A stretch of 64,000 bases of DNA from Roseobacter sp. MH60115. Its GTDB lineage: Bacteria; Pseudomonadota; Alphaproteobacteria; Rhodobacterales; Rhodobacteraceae. Position numbers and translations under genes: made by a program. The stretch covers positions 193,501 through 257,500 of the forward strand of contig NZ_JADOBQ010000004.1 in NCBI RefSeq assembly GCF_015644665.1, given 5' to 3'. Below the pieces are notes generated by a model that saw only the letters and a list, made by a program, of their open reading frames with translations, did not search any database and was not told the origin of the DNA. Below are positions 1 through 8,635 of this stretch, piece after piece (the first letter of the stretch is position 1; each line of letters opens with the position of its first letter).

Positions 1-840
1 AATGTCGATTTTCTCGCCCTGCAGCTCGTTCACAACGGCCTGCACACGAGACCCCCGCATACCGACGCAGGCACCCACCGGGTCAATCGACCCGTCATAA
101 GAAATCACTGCAATCTTCGCCCGGGACCCCGGATCACGGGCCACCGCCTTGATCTCGATGATGCCGTCGTAGATTTCGGGCACTTCCATCTTGAAGAGCT
201 CCGCCATGAATTCCGGTGCCGTACGGCTGAGGAAAATCTGCGGGCCGCGCTGCTCGCGGCGCACGTCCTTGATGTAGACGCGGATGCGGTCATTGGGGCG
301 GTAGCTTTCGCGGCCAATCTTCTCGTTGCGGCGCAGGATCGCCTCACCGGCGCCCACGTCGACGATGACGTTGCCGTATTCCTCGCGTTTGACGAGACCG
401 TTGATGATGGTGCCCGCGCGGTCCTTGAATTCCTCGAACTGACGGTCCCGCTCGGCTTCGCGCACCTTCTGCAGGATCACCTGTTTCGCGGATTGCGCGG
501 CGATGCGGCCCATCTCCACGGGCGGGACTTCCTCGATGAACTCCTGCCCGACTTCGGGGTTTTCCATGTACTGCTTGGCCTGCTCGACCGTGAATTCGGC
601 CTGATAATTCTCCAGCTCTTCATCCTCGACCACGGTGCGCACGCGGGTGAACGTGGCGCGGCCGGTCTTGCGGTCGATGGAGACGCGAATATCCATCTCC
701 GCGCCGTAGCGGGACTTGGCCGCGCGGGCGAGCGATTCTTCCATCGCCTCGACCACCAGACCGGGGTCGATCATCTTTTCGCGGGCCACGGCCTCAGCCG
801 TTTGCAGCAGTTCAAGCTGGTTTGCAGAAGTAATTGCCAT
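1..840 (-). CDS. nusA: Transcription termination/antitermination factor NusA (3' end outside window)
   Basis: Reading the minus strand from the ATG at 840 gives an uninterrupted frame of 280 codons that runs off the window start, so the C-terminal part is missing. NusA binds RNA polymerase and modulates pausing, termination and antitermination. The visible part has the NusA N-terminal RNAP-binding domain (about residues 1-130), then the S1 RNA-binding domain (from about 137, with motif NVIVDVG) and the start of KH1 ([16 protein letters not shown]). The start follows the rimP stop with no gap, and a GGGAGACC Shine-Dalgarno lies inside the rimP end, so the two genes are probably translationally coupled. 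The rimP-nusA order is the classical operon; infB would be expected downstream, outside the window. Confidence 0.95.
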   Translation of the reverse strand, partial: MAITSANQLELLQTAEAVAREKMIDPGLVVEAMEESLARAAKSRYGAEMDIRVSIDRKTGRATFTRVRTVVEDEELENYQAEFTVEQAKQYMENPEVGQEFIEEVPPVEMGRIAAQSAKQVILQKVREAERDRQFEEFKDRAGTIINGLVKREEYGNVIVDVGAGEAILRRNEKIGRESYRPNDRIRVYIKDVRREQRGPQIFLSRTAPEFMAELFKMEVPEIYDGIIEIKAVARDPGSRAKIAVISYDGSIDPVGACVGMRGSRVQAVVNELQGEKIDI

Positions 841-1431
841 TTATTGGTCTCCCTCAGCGGAATTCTCCGATGACACCTCATCGGAAATTTCGTCAAATTT
901 CGTCTCGTCAATTGCGCCGCTTGCTTTGCGCTGGCGCAGCATTTCCTTGATCAGATCGTCCGTCAGCACCAGTTTCGCATCCGACAGCCAGTCGAATTTC
1001 AAACCGATGGTGCCTTCGGCGACATTGATCAGAACTTCGTCGTCCTCAATGCCTGCCAACTCGCCCTTGAAGCGGCGGCGGCCGTCAATCATCTCGCCCG
1101 TCTCGATCTTGGCCTCATAGCCTTCGAACATCTCGAAGTCCTTGAGCCGTGTCAGCGGACGGTCGATCCCGGGGCTGGACACCTCTAGCGTATATTCGTC
1201 GAGAATAGGGTCTTCGACATCGAGAATAGCGCTAACCGCCTGGCTGATCTCGGCGCAATCATCGACCTCGATACCGCCGTCGGGCTTGTCGGCCATAATC
1301 TGCAGGATCGTGGATTTCCCCGACATCAGGCGCACGCGCACCAGTTCAAACCCCATATCCTCGATCACCGGGGTGATGATCTCGGCCATGCGGCGATCAA
1401 TGGCAGCTTTTGCAATCAGGTCGTTTGTCAT
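841..1431 (-). CDS. rimP: Ribosome maturation factor RimP
   Basis: A 196-residue protein starting [18 protein letters not shown]. RimP is needed for late maturation of the 30S subunit in the cytoplasm. The N-terminal domain carries [12 protein letters not shown] and the conserved [11 protein letters not shown] segment, followed by the SH3-like C-terminal domain. The frame is open back to a GTG at 1446, but that start would lie inside the U-tract of an intrinsic terminator at 1446-1469, so the ATG at 1431 is preferred. The length fits the family with a slight acidic C-terminal tail rich in E, D and S. It abuts nusA directly. Confidence 0.93.
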   Translation of the reverse strand: MTNDLIAKAAIDRRMAEIITPVIEDMGFELVRVRLMSGKSTILQIMADKPDGGIEVDDCAEISQAVSAILDVEDPILDEYTLEVSSPGIDRPLTRLKDFEMFEGYEAKIETGEMIDGRRRFKGELAGIEDDEVLINVAEGTIGLKFDWLSDAKLVLTDDLIKEMLRQRKASGAIDETKFDEISDEVSSENSAEGDQ

Positions 1432-1445
1432 CAGTCTTTCAGGCA

Positions 1446-1469
1446 CAAAAAAACGGGCGCGCGGCCCGT
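1446..1469 (-). terminator. Intrinsic terminator in front of rimP
   Basis: On the minus strand ACGGGC-CGCGC-GCCCGT (1469-1453) forms a 6-bp GC-rich stem with a 5-nt loop, followed by seven T (1453-1447). It lies between the substrate-binding protein gene and rimP and ends 15 nt before the rimP ATG. It may end the upstream gene or act as an attenuator in the rimP leader. Confidence 0.8.
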
Positions 1470-1524
1470 ATCGTGTTTCGGTGGTGCGTCTGGTTTGGAC
1501 CCGAACGCGCCGCTGTTACCGCAG

Positions 1525-1553
1525 GATATACGCGCGCGGACCTGAGTCTGCAA
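1525..1553 (-). promoter_or_regulatory. Candidate sigma70-type promoter for rimP-nusA
   Basis: On the minus strand TTGCAG (1553-1548) and TATATC (1530-1525) are separated by 17 nt. Transcription would start near 1518, upstream of the terminator at 1446-1469 and about 87 nt before the rimP start. This is pattern matching only. Confidence 0.4.
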
Positions 1554-1565
1554 CCCCTGATCAGG

Positions 1566-2462
1566 TCAGCCCATCCACCACCGTTCCGCCGCGCGCAGAT
1601 TGTCCAGAGGCGCACGGCTGCCAACCATTTGCCGCATGTGCAGATTTAGGGCTGCGGCAGAGGTGATCTGTTTGGAGTCCGGCAGCAGGGCAACATCCGC
1701 CACACCCTCCAGCAGCCCCGCCTCGGCCAGATCGACCGCATCGACATAGCCGTCGCGCAAGGCTTCGGCACGCACCGGCTCGGCGGGCACGGAAACAAGC
1801 TCGACGCTGTCAAACCAGCCTGCCGCGCCGTCCTTGTAGTGCTGATCGACACGTCGGCCGATCAACTGCCGGCCGGGCAGAAACTTGTGCACCCGGTAGA
1901 GACCGGTGCCGATTCCGCCCACAATCGCCTCGGCCATGTGGTTTGACGGGTAGATCACCAGCTCAGGCGCGGACAGACGATATGGGAAGTCCGGATCAGG
2001 GTCGGTCAACGTAATCCGGATCTGATGGGCACCCACCGCGTCGATCTCTACGACATCTGACAGGAGGGCGTCTCGATGCAGCGCCAAGGAGGCCAGCACA
2101 TCCCCCGAGGCAAAGGGAGCATCATTGTGAAAAGTGACGCCGGGACGCAGGTCGATATGCCAGACCCTTGCGTCCGCGCTGCCCTGCCAATGCGTTGCAA
2201 GCTCTCCGCGCAGGGTGCCGTCGGCGCCGACCTCGGTGAGCGTGTCAAACACCATACCCACCATGGCGACCTGCATAAAAAGGCCCTTTGATAACCGTGT
2301 ATCGAAGCTATCCGAGCGCATCGCGCCGGATAGCGCCAATCGCAACCGCCCGCCGCGCACCGGCGACGGGCCAGCCGATACACCGGTCGCCGCCAGCAAT
2401 GCCGCCGCCGCACCGGAAGCAAAAAGCGCCCGCCTGTCGATATGACGCAAGGCCCGGCTCAT
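1566..2462 (-). CDS. Half-size peptide/nickel-type ABC substrate-binding protein (SBP_bac_5-like)
   Basis: 298 residues from the ATG at 2462, which overlaps the pip stop (ATGA). The N-terminus has a twin-arginine-like signal (HIDRRALFASGAAAALLA, cleavage near VSA-GP), so export to the periplasm is likely. The body resembles family 5 substrate-binding proteins: a GGRLRLALSG first strand, TLTEVGADGTLRGELATHW, and DLRPGVTFHNDAPFASGDV. Family members are usually about 500 residues; this one stops after roughly the first lobe and a short second part, and no permease or ATPase gene is nearby. It could be a dedicated short family or a decayed transporter component; the ligand cannot be told. The longer open frame back to 2813 is a shadow of pip. 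Confidence 0.75.
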   Translation of the reverse strand: MSRALRHIDRRALFASGAAAALLAATGVSAGPSPVRGGRLRLALSGAMRSDSFDTRLSKGLFMQVAMVGMVFDTLTEVGADGTLRGELATHWQGSADARVWHIDLRPGVTFHNDAPFASGDVLASLALHRDALLSDVVEIDAVGAHQIRITLTDPDPDFPYRLSAPELVIYPSNHMAEAIVGGIGTGLYRVHKFLPGRQLIGRRVDQHYKDGAAGWFDSVELVSVPAEPVRAEALRDGYVDAVDLAEAGLLEGVADVALLPDSKQITSAAALNLHMRQMVGSRAPLDNLRAAERWWMG

Positions 2463-3430
2463 TTGCCGCCAATCCGGTCCATCGTGCGTACTAGTTCCGC
2501 ACTGATACCGGGCTCCGACAGGGCGTGACCGGCGTTGCGCACCATCTTGAGATCGCAATTGTCCCACTTCTGCGCCAGAGCATAGGCGCTGTCCGGGGGG
2601 CAGATCATATCGTAACGACCCTGCACAATCACGCCGGGGATATGTGCAATCCGCCCGACATGGGCGAGGATCTGGCCATCGAACTCCAGAAATCCGTTGT
2701 TCGAGAAATAGTGATTCTCCAGCCGGGCAAAGGCGCGCGCATATTCGCCGGGGCTTTCCCCGGTGGCGCCTGACGAATGAATCGAGGCCAACGCGTTTTC
2801 CCAGGCGGACCATGCTTTGGCGTATCGTGTCTCCAGCCCGATATCGCCGGAGAAAAGGCGGCGGCGGTAAGCCTCGATCAGATCACCAAGCTCGTCTTCG
2901 GGGATCAACGCCGTGAACCGCGCCCAGACCTCGGGCCAGAACTTGCCCGCCCCGCCACCGTAAAACCAGTCCAGCTCGGCGCGGGTCATCAGGAAAACGC
3001 CCCGCAGGACGATGTGGCGGACATGATCGGGATGCGCCTGCGCATAGATCAGCGCCAGCGTCGCCCCCCAGCTGCCGCCAAAGACGATCCAGTGATCGAC
3101 GTCCAGCGCGTGCCGAATGAGCTCGATATCATCCACCAGATGCCACGTGGTATTGTGCGTGACGCTGGCATGCGGGCGCGAGCGGCCACAGCCGCGCTGA
3201 TCAAACAGAATCACCCGGTAGACTTCCGGATCGAAATAGCGCCGCATCGCCGGGCTGCAGCCGCCGCCCGGACCCCCGTGCAAAACAATGACCGGGATGC
3301 CATCGGGGTTACCACATTGCTCCACATAGACCTTGTGCCCCTGACCCACGTCCAGCATCCGCTGATCGAAGGGATCGATCGGCGGGTAAAGATATTGCAC
3401 TGCGCGCTTTTGGTCCGAGAATTTGTCCAT
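2459..3430 (-). CDS. pip: Proline iminopeptidase
   Basis: 323 residues starting MDKFSDQKRAVQYLYPPIDP, an alpha/beta hydrolase of peptidase family S33 that removes N-terminal proline from peptides in the cytoplasm. The oxyanion-hole motif HGGPGGG is at 51-57, the nucleophile elbow GGSWGA has Ser120, and the late NAGHALSEPG supplies the catalytic His; QGRYDMICPP carries the likely Asp. Length is normal. The open frame extends further upstream, but the added residues are not protein-like for this family. Its stop overlaps the start of the substrate-binding protein gene, so the two are probably co-transcribed. Confidence 0.92.
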   Translation of the reverse strand: MDKFSDQKRAVQYLYPPIDPFDQRMLDVGQGHKVYVEQCGNPDGIPVIVLHGGPGGGCSPAMRRYFDPEVYRVILFDQRGCGRSRPHASVTHNTTWHLVDDIELIRHALDVDHWIVFGGSWGATLALIYAQAHPDHVRHIVLRGVFLMTRAELDWFYGGGAGKFWPEVWARFTALIPEDELGDLIEAYRRRLFSGDIGLETRYAKAWSAWENALASIHSSGATGESPGEYARAFARLENHYFSNNGFLEFDGQILAHVGRIAHIPGVIVQGRYDMICPPDSAYALAQKWDNCDLKMVRNAGHALSEPGISAELVRTMDRIGGK

Positions 3431-3478
3431 TACAGGCCTATATAATACGAAAACGCACTTGAGCACATGGAGATCAGA

Positions 3479-4225
3479 ATGCAAGCGCCTCAAACCACGG
3501 TTGACCCCTCGGAGATCGCTAAATTCGAGGCGATGGCGGCGGAGTGGTGGGACGAGAACGGCAAGTTCAAACCGCTGCACATGCTGAACCCCTGCCGGCT
3601 CGACTATATCACCACCCAGATCGCCGCTGAATTCGACCGTGATCTGAAGGCGCCAGCGCCGTTCAAGGGGCTACGCATTCTAGATATCGGCTGCGGCGGC
3701 GGCTTACTGGCGGAACCCATGGCGCGGCTGGGTGCCGATGTGGTCGGCGCGGATGCGGCAGAGCGGAACATCCCCGTGGCGCAGATCCACGCGGAGCAAT
3801 CCGGGCTGGTGATCGACTATCGCCATACCACCGCCGAGGATATGGCCGAAGTGGGCGAGCAATTCGACGTGGTGCTGAACATGGAGGTGGTCGAACATGT
3901 CGCCTCCCCCATCGACTACCTGATCGCCTGCCGGAAACTTCTGAAACCCGGCGGGCTGCACATCTGCTCCACCCTGAACCGCAATCCAAAGTCCTACATG
4001 ATGGCGATCATAGGGGCCGAACATGTGATGCGCTGGCTGCCCAAAGGCACCCATGAATGGTCAAAGTTCATCACACCGGATGAACTTTACGACCTGATGC
4101 GCGATGCGGGCCTCGATCCGGTGGACCGCAAGGGGTTCGTCTTCAACCCACTCACCTGGTCCTGGCGGCTGTCGGATCGGGATCTGAGCGTGAACTACGT
4201 GACCGCCAGCGTAAAGCCAGCCTGA
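3479..4225 (+). CDS. ubiG: Bifunctional 2-polyprenyl-6-hydroxyphenol methylase / 3-demethylubiquinol 3-O-methyltransferase
   Basis: 248 residues; performs both O-methylations of ubiquinone biosynthesis. The SAM-binding motif DIGCGGG is at 69-75, and the N-terminal [19 protein letters not shown] is a UbiG signature. ATGs lie at 3467 and 3479; the second is chosen because GGAG at 3469-3472 gives it a proper Shine-Dalgarno and the family starts there. A TATAAT at 3441-3446 could be the -10 box, although no convincing -35 was found. It diverges from pip. Confidence 0.94.
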   Translation: MQAPQTTVDPSEIAKFEAMAAEWWDENGKFKPLHMLNPCRLDYITTQIAAEFDRDLKAPAPFKGLRILDIGCGGGLLAEPMARLGADVVGADAAERNIPVAQIHAEQSGLVIDYRHTTAEDMAEVGEQFDVVLNMEVVEHVASPIDYLIACRKLLKPGGLHICSTLNRNPKSYMMAIIGAEHVMRWLPKGTHEWSKFITPDELYDLMRDAGLDPVDRKGFVFNPLTWSWRLSDRDLSVNYVTASVKPA

Positions 4226-4269
4226 TCACCCGGCGAAAGTCTGCACCCGCCCTCTGATCCCGGGCGCCC

Positions 4270-4318
4270 GGCCAGCATCGCTGGCCAGCGTCCGACCCCC
4301 TTCGACGGGGGGGGAGGG
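4270..4318. repeat. Palindrome-rich intergenic segment
   Basis: Between the convergent ubiG and marR genes lie two inverted repeats: GGCCAGC-ATC-GCTGGCC at 4270-4286 and CCCCC-TTCGA-CGGGG shortly after (about 4296-4310). Neither is followed by a T-run on either strand, so they are not simple intrinsic terminators. No second copy was seen in the window. Confidence 0.4.
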
Positions 4319-4358
4319 CGCTCCCTCGCCAAGATCGGCACAGCATGACAAACGCGGC

Positions 4359-4802
4359 CTAGGCGTCCTCGCCCAACTGGCGGCGCATCTCCCGCAGGAT
4401 CGGCAGCGCCTCGCGCACCTGGGCATCGCCCAGTTTCTCCACCACCTGATTGATCAGCGGCGTGATCGAGCCCACCGCATGATCCCGCGCCTGCCGCCCC
4501 GCCGGGCTGATCGCGACCATCTTGCGCCGCGCGTCGTCCCAATCGGGCCGGATATGTACATAGCCCGCCCATTCCAGCTTGCTCAGCGTGTTGGTCATCG
4601 CACCACGGGTCACATGAAACGTCTCTGCCAGCTGCGCAGGCGTGCGTTCATCCATCGTGCGCGCCAGATGGTTCAACACCGAAAAGTGAGAGATTTCCAT
4701 GCCTTTCGGCAGCACTTTACTCAGCCGCGCGCGCACCATCTGATCCGCTGCAAGCACCTCGCTAAAGAGCGCAATCGCCAAGGCATTTCTGTCTTCGGTC
4801 AT
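4359..4802 (-). CDS. MarR-family transcriptional regulator
   Basis: 147 residues from the ATG at 4802, which shares one base with the TGA of the nitrilase gene (TGATG). A TTG one codon upstream is also open but less likely. The winged-helix domain is visible: TPAQLAETFHVTRGAMTNTLSKLEWAGYV as helix-turn-helix, then the wing DWDDARRKMVAISPAGR. MarR proteins are homodimeric DNA-binding repressors, often released by small phenolic ligands or oxidation; the ligand here is unknown. As the last gene of the comF-grxC-nitrilase run it may regulate a distant target or its own operon. Confidence 0.88.
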   Translation of the reverse strand: MTEDRNALAIALFSEVLAADQMVRARLSKVLPKGMEISHFSVLNHLARTMDERTPAQLAETFHVTRGAMTNTLSKLEWAGYVHIRPDWDDARRKMVAISPAGRQARDHAVGSITPLINQVVEKLGDAQVREALPILREMRRQLGEDA

Positions 4803-5632
4803 CAAGGTCCATCAAAAGGTCGCGCATTCTCAAGGCTGGGCACACGTCCCCGCGCCTTGGCCACTTCTCCCATATCGAGGTCCGTGATGTAAACGCCCGG
4901 CACGTCCCCTGCGTCCATTTGGACCTCGCCCCAAGGGGTTACGACCAGCGAATGCCCATAAGTGCGGCGCGTTTTGTGGGCCGCGCTGGCGTGCAAACCG
5001 GTCTGCGCTGGAGCGAGGACAAAGCATCCGGTTTCAATGGCGCGGGCCCGCAGCAACGTATGCCAATGCGCGGCACCGGTGACGGGCGAAAAGGCGGCAG
5101 GAACGGTCAGGATATGCGCCCCCGCGCCGGCCAGCGCGGCGTGCAGTTTGGGGAATCGCAGATCGTAGCAAATGGTCAGCCCCACCGGGCCAAAGGCGGT
5201 TTCGGCCACAACCGCCTGCGTGCCCGGGCGGTACCCTTGCGATTCGCGCCAGGTCTCTTCGGGGGAAACATCGACATCGAACATGTGGATCTTGTCATAG
5301 CGCGCGACGACATCGCCCAGCGGGTCGATCATGAAGGAGCGGTTGGCAAACCGCCCGTCCGCATCCCGCGTCTTGAGCCCCAGCGATCCGATGAGCAACC
5401 AAATGCCCAAAGCCTTGGCCTCGGCCTGCAATGCGGCCAGGGTGATATCATCCTCTTCATGCTGCAACACAGCATTTTGATGCGTCCGACTGGTTGAGAC
5501 ACAATTCGTGACCTCGGGCGTCAGGACAAACTCCGCCCCCTCCGCAGCCGCCTGTCGCAGATACCCGAGCGTACCCTCAAGGTTCGCCACGGGATCATCC
5601 GAAACATTCAGCTGCAGGAGGGCGGTTCTCAT
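4802..5632 (-). CDS. Carbon-nitrogen hydrolase (nitrilase superfamily, Nit1/Nit2-like)
   Basis: 276 residues with the full catalytic set of the nitrilase superfamily: Glu40 (TPEVTN), Lys114 (RYDKIHMFDVD) and Cys155 (LTICYDLRFP). The RYDKIHMFDVDV and CYDLRFPKLH signatures are those of the Nit/omega-amidase branch, whose members hydrolyse deaminated glutathione or alpha-ketoglutaramate; deaminated-glutathione repair is the most likely role. This fits its neighbour glutaredoxin, whose stop overlaps this start by ATGA. The protein is cytoplasmic with no signal peptide. Confidence 0.88.
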   Translation of the reverse strand: MRTALLQLNVSDDPVANLEGTLGYLRQAAAEGAEFVLTPEVTNCVSTSRTHQNAVLQHEEDDITLAALQAEAKALGIWLLIGSLGLKTRDADGRFANRSFMIDPLGDVVARYDKIHMFDVDVSPEETWRESQGYRPGTQAVVAETAFGPVGLTICYDLRFPKLHAALAGAGAHILTVPAAFSPVTGAAHWHTLLRARAIETGCFVLAPAQTGLHASAAHKTRRTYGHSLVVTPWGEVQMDAGDVPGVYITDLDMGEVAKARGRVPSLENARPFDGP

Positions 5633-5886
5633 GCCGCCAGAAGTGTGTCGAGTTTCCCGGCCCGTTCGAGCGCGTAGAGATCATCGCAACCGCCCACATG
5701 GGTTTCACCCACAAAAATCTGCGGCACGGTGCGGCCGCCATTGGCCCGCTGGATCATCTCCGGCTTGCGGTCCGGGTTGGCCCAGACATCGACTTCGGCG
5801 AAGTCGACGCCTTTCTGTTTCAGCAGGCGTTTGGCCGCGTGGCAAAATCCACAGAGCGGCGAAGTGTAAATTTCAACGGTTTGCAT
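5629..5886 (-). CDS. grxC: Glutaredoxin 3
   Basis: 85 residues, a single thioredoxin-fold domain. The dithiol active site is C12-G-F-C15 in YTSPLCGFCHAAKRLL; the cis-proline loop (RTVPQIF) and the GG(C)DDL glutathione-binding motif are present. It reduces protein disulfides and glutathione adducts in the cytoplasm using glutathione. It lies between comF and the nitrilase gene and its stop overlaps the latter's start, so the three are probably one transcript. Confidence 0.93.
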   Translation of the reverse strand: MQTVEIYTSPLCGFCHAAKRLLKQKGVDFAEVDVWANPDRKPEMIQRANGGRTVPQIFVGETHVGGCDDLYALERAGKLDTLLAA

Positions 5887-5925
5887 CGTGGCTTTTCCTC
5901 ATTGCGCGAAGCGTTGGTGAGGAAC

Positions 5926-6657
5926 TTAGGCATCCTTGACCACGCGTGCCAGTGTTACGACGTATACCGGCCCTGACCCTGCTGCAAGGCAGGCATCCGC
6001 GGCCGCCGACAGCGTCGCCCCGGAGGTGAACACATCATCAACGATCAGCACCGGACGGGACACCAGCCGGTGCCTGCGCCGAGGATGCACCGAGATCGCG
6101 CCCTTAACGGAGGAGAATCGTATTTCCCGGGTCATGCCTTCCATCGGAAGGGTGCGCTTCTGTCGCTGCAAAAGATCCGGGCAAACGGGCAATCCTGTTT
6201 GTTTTGCAAGGGCTTGCGCGAGGAGTGCCGATTGATTGTAGCGCCGTTTCACCATCCGCGTCCAATGCAGCGGCACCGGGGCGACAATCATGTTGTCCTT
6301 GGGCAGATCCGCCATGGCCTGCGCCATCCACTGGGCCGCCGGCTTTGCGATCTCCTGCCGGTCACCGTGTTTCAGGCCCAGCACCAGCCGCCTGCCGTTA
6401 TCCTTGTAGATCAGCGCTGATCGCCCCTGTTTCCAGGGTCGCGGGGTGCGCATGCAATCATCACATTTAAGTGTATCCGAATGATCCTCCCCCGGCAGCG
6501 GCGTCCCGCAGCAATCGCAGATCGACCCGCCGATAAAGAGCGTGTCGCGCCAACAGGTCCCGCAAAGGCCGAAATCGCTCAGCACCTTGCCGCCACAGCC
6601 CAGACACCGGGGCGGATAGATCATCGAGACCGCTGTTTGAAAACTCAGTTCCGCCAC
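5926..6657 (-). CDS. ComF family protein (amidophosphoribosyltransferase-like)
   Basis: 243 residues if the GTG at 6657 is used; an internal ATG at 6624 (MIYPPRCLGC) is the alternative. The N-terminal part is a double zinc-ribbon-like region with Cys pairs (PRCLGCGG, GLCGTC, CDCCGTPL, CDDC), followed by a type I phosphoribosyltransferase fold with the PRPP-binding motif VLIVDDVFTSGATL near the C-terminus. ComF proteins take part in DNA uptake in naturally competent bacteria; in alphaproteobacteria the role is untested. Upstream frame extension to 6750 runs into the divergent methyltransferase gene and is rejected. Confidence 0.85.
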   Translation of the reverse strand: MAELSFQTAVSMIYPPRCLGCGGKVLSDFGLCGTCWRDTLFIGGSICDCCGTPLPGEDHSDTLKCDDCMRTPRPWKQGRSALIYKDNGRRLVLGLKHGDRQEIAKPAAQWMAQAMADLPKDNMIVAPVPLHWTRMVKRRYNQSALLAQALAKQTGLPVCPDLLQRQKRTLPMEGMTREIRFSSVKGAISVHPRRRHRLVSRPVLIVDDVFTSGATLSAAADACLAAGSGPVYVVTLARVVKDA

Positions 6658-6672
6658 CCTATTGTTCCCTTC

Positions 6673-7485
6673 ATGACTGACCCAAAAATCCTGACGGACA
6701 TCCCTGCATTGCAGCGACATCGCGCGCGCGCCGACGCGCTCTTTCTGCAAGAGGCCGCAGCGGACGAAGTGCAGGATCGCCTCATGATGGTTAATAGGTC
6801 GTTTACATCACCCGCTGTTGTGACGCCTTTCTCGAAAGTCTGGACGCCAAGACTACCGAATGCGGTGATCTGCACAGACAGTGATCGGCTTGCTCTGTCC
6901 GAAGGTGCCCATGATCTGGTCATCCACGCCATGGGACTGCATTGGGCAAACGACCCGGTGGGCCAGCTGATCCAATGCCGCCGCGCTTTGAAACCCGATG
7001 GCATGCTGATCGTGGCCAGCCTGGGCGGGCAAACACTCGAACAATTGCGCAGCTGTTTAGGTCAGGCAGAAATCGCCCTGACCGGCGGGCTGTCACCGCG
7101 CATCGCGCCCATGGGCGAAATCCGCGATCTGGGCGCCTTGCTGCAGCGCGCGGGCCTCGCTCTGCCCGTGGCAGATAGTCTCACCCTGACGGTGGAATAC
7201 CGCGACGCCTGGCACCTGATGCGGGATCTGCGGGCGATGGGGGAAAGCAACGCGTTGCACGACCGGCATAGGACACCCGCGCGGCGCGCTCTTTTTGAAG
7301 AGACATCGCGGCTCTATACTGCACATTACGCGACGGCGGAGGATCGCGTCCCGGCCACCTTTGAAATGGTGTTCCTGACCGGATGGGCCCCGGATGAAAG
7401 CCAGCAAAAACCGCTGCGCCCCGGCTCCGCCCGTCAGCGTCTGGCGGACGCTTTGGCGGTCCCTGAAACTCCCCTGCGCGATTGA
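6673..7485 (+). CDS. SAM-methyltransferase-like protein (BioC/NDUFAF5 family, degenerate SAM loop)
   Basis: 270 residues from the ATG at 6673. The C-terminal two thirds match the family annotated as BioC- or NDUFAF5-like methyltransferases in Rhodobacterales: DLVIHAMGLHWANDPVGQL, RRALKPDGMLIVASLGGQTL, and GLSPRIAPMGEIRDLG. The usual glycine-rich motif I (DxGxGxG) is not seen where expected; VVTPFSKVWTPRLPNAVIC occupies that place. Either SAM binding is by a modified loop or the protein is no longer a methyltransferase. It diverges from comF and is followed by hemH on the same strand. Confidence 0.8.
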   Translation: MTDPKILTDIPALQRHRARADALFLQEAAADEVQDRLMMVNRSFTSPAVVTPFSKVWTPRLPNAVICTDSDRLALSEGAHDLVIHAMGLHWANDPVGQLIQCRRALKPDGMLIVASLGGQTLEQLRSCLGQAEIALTGGLSPRIAPMGEIRDLGALLQRAGLALPVADSLTLTVEYRDAWHLMRDLRAMGESNALHDRHRTPARRALFEETSRLYTAHYATAEDRVPATFEMVFLTGWAPDESQQKPLRPGSARQRLADALAVPETPLRD

Positions 7486-7540
7486 CGCCCGCGTAAAACT
7501 GTCTATCTGAGGCCAATACTTGCTGCACAAGGACCATATC

Positions 7541-8611
7541 ATGCTGGACAGCCGCGCCTCCGCGCCCGTGACCGTGCGCCCGGCACATGCCAAAAATGAC
7601 CACCCGGCGATTGCAACCCCGAAGGTCGGCATCCTGCTTGCGAATCTCGGCACGCCGGACAACTACGATTACTGGTCCATGCGCCGCTATCTGAACGAAT
7701 TCCTGTCCGACCGCCGGGTGATCGACTACAGCCCGTGGATCTGGCAGCCGCTTTTGCAGCTGATCATCCTGTCGAAACGTCCGTTTTCCAGCGGCGCCGC
7801 CTATAAATCCATCTGGAACGAGGCAGAGGGCGAAAGCCCGCTGATGACGATCACCAAGGCGCAGGTCGCCAAGATCACCGCCGAAATGCACAAACGCCAC
7901 GGTGACGAAGTGATGGTGGATTTCTGCATGCGCTACGGCAACCCGTCGACCCGGTCAAAGGTGGCCGCAATGACCGCAGCGGGATGTCGGAAAATCCTGT
8001 TTTTCCCGCTCTATCCGCACTACGCGGGGGCCACATCGGCTACGGCAAACGACGAATTCTTTCGCGCGCTGACCTATGAAAAGTGGCAGCCGGTGACCCG
8101 GACAGTGGAGCCCTATTTCGACCGAACGGACTACATTGAGGCGCTGGCGCAATCGATTGAGCGGGCCTATGGCCACATGGAAAAGAAGCCCGATATCCTG
8201 GTCTGTTCCTATCACGGCGTGCCTATCCGCTACCTGATGGAAGGTGACCCCTACCACTGCCAATGCCAGAAAACGACACGGCTGCTCAAGGAACGTCTGG
8301 GCTGGGAAGATACTGAAATCACAACGACATTCCAGTCGAAATTCGGGCCCGAAGAGTGGCTGCAGCCCTATACGGTCGAAGAGGTCGCGCGGCTGGCGGA
8401 AGCGGGCAAGAAGAACATCGCGGTCTGTGCCCCGGCCTTCTCAGCCGACTGTATCGAGACGCTCGAAGAGATCAACGAGGAGATCAAGGAGAGCTTCGAG
8501 GAAGCAGGCGGCGAAACCTTCACCTATATCCCCTGCCTCAACGATGACCGGGCCCATATAGAAGCCTTGTCGAATGTCATCGACGACAATCTCAAGGGTT
8601 GGATCGGCTGA
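7541..8611 (+). CDS. hemH: Ferrochelatase
   Basis: 356 residues; inserts Fe2+ into protoporphyrin IX, the last step of protoheme synthesis. The signature GILLANLGTPDN near the N-terminus, the active-site His region LVCSYHGVPIRYL and the late PAFSADCIETLEEI segment are present. A TTG at 7520 opens the frame, but the ATG at 7541 has AAGGA at 7529-7533 and fits the family. The other heme genes in this window, hemW and hemJ, are not adjacent. Confidence 0.95.
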   Translation: MLDSRASAPVTVRPAHAKNDHPAIATPKVGILLANLGTPDNYDYWSMRRYLNEFLSDRRVIDYSPWIWQPLLQLIILSKRPFSSGAAYKSIWNEAEGESPLMTITKAQVAKITAEMHKRHGDEVMVDFCMRYGNPSTRSKVAAMTAAGCRKILFFPLYPHYAGATSATANDEFFRALTYEKWQPVTRTVEPYFDRTDYIEALAQSIERAYGHMEKKPDILVCSYHGVPIRYLMEGDPYHCQCQKTTRLLKERLGWEDTEITTTFQSKFGPEEWLQPYTVEEVARLAEAGKKNIAVCAPAFSADCIETLEEINEEIKESFEEAGGETFTYIPCLNDDRAHIEALSNVIDDNLKGWIG

Positions 8612-8635
8612 TTATAGTGCGCGACACTGGTGGAC

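Noticed and set aside
2463-2813. Upstream extension of the substrate-binding protein gene
   Set aside because: The extension lies inside pip in another frame; the signal peptide begins at 2462.
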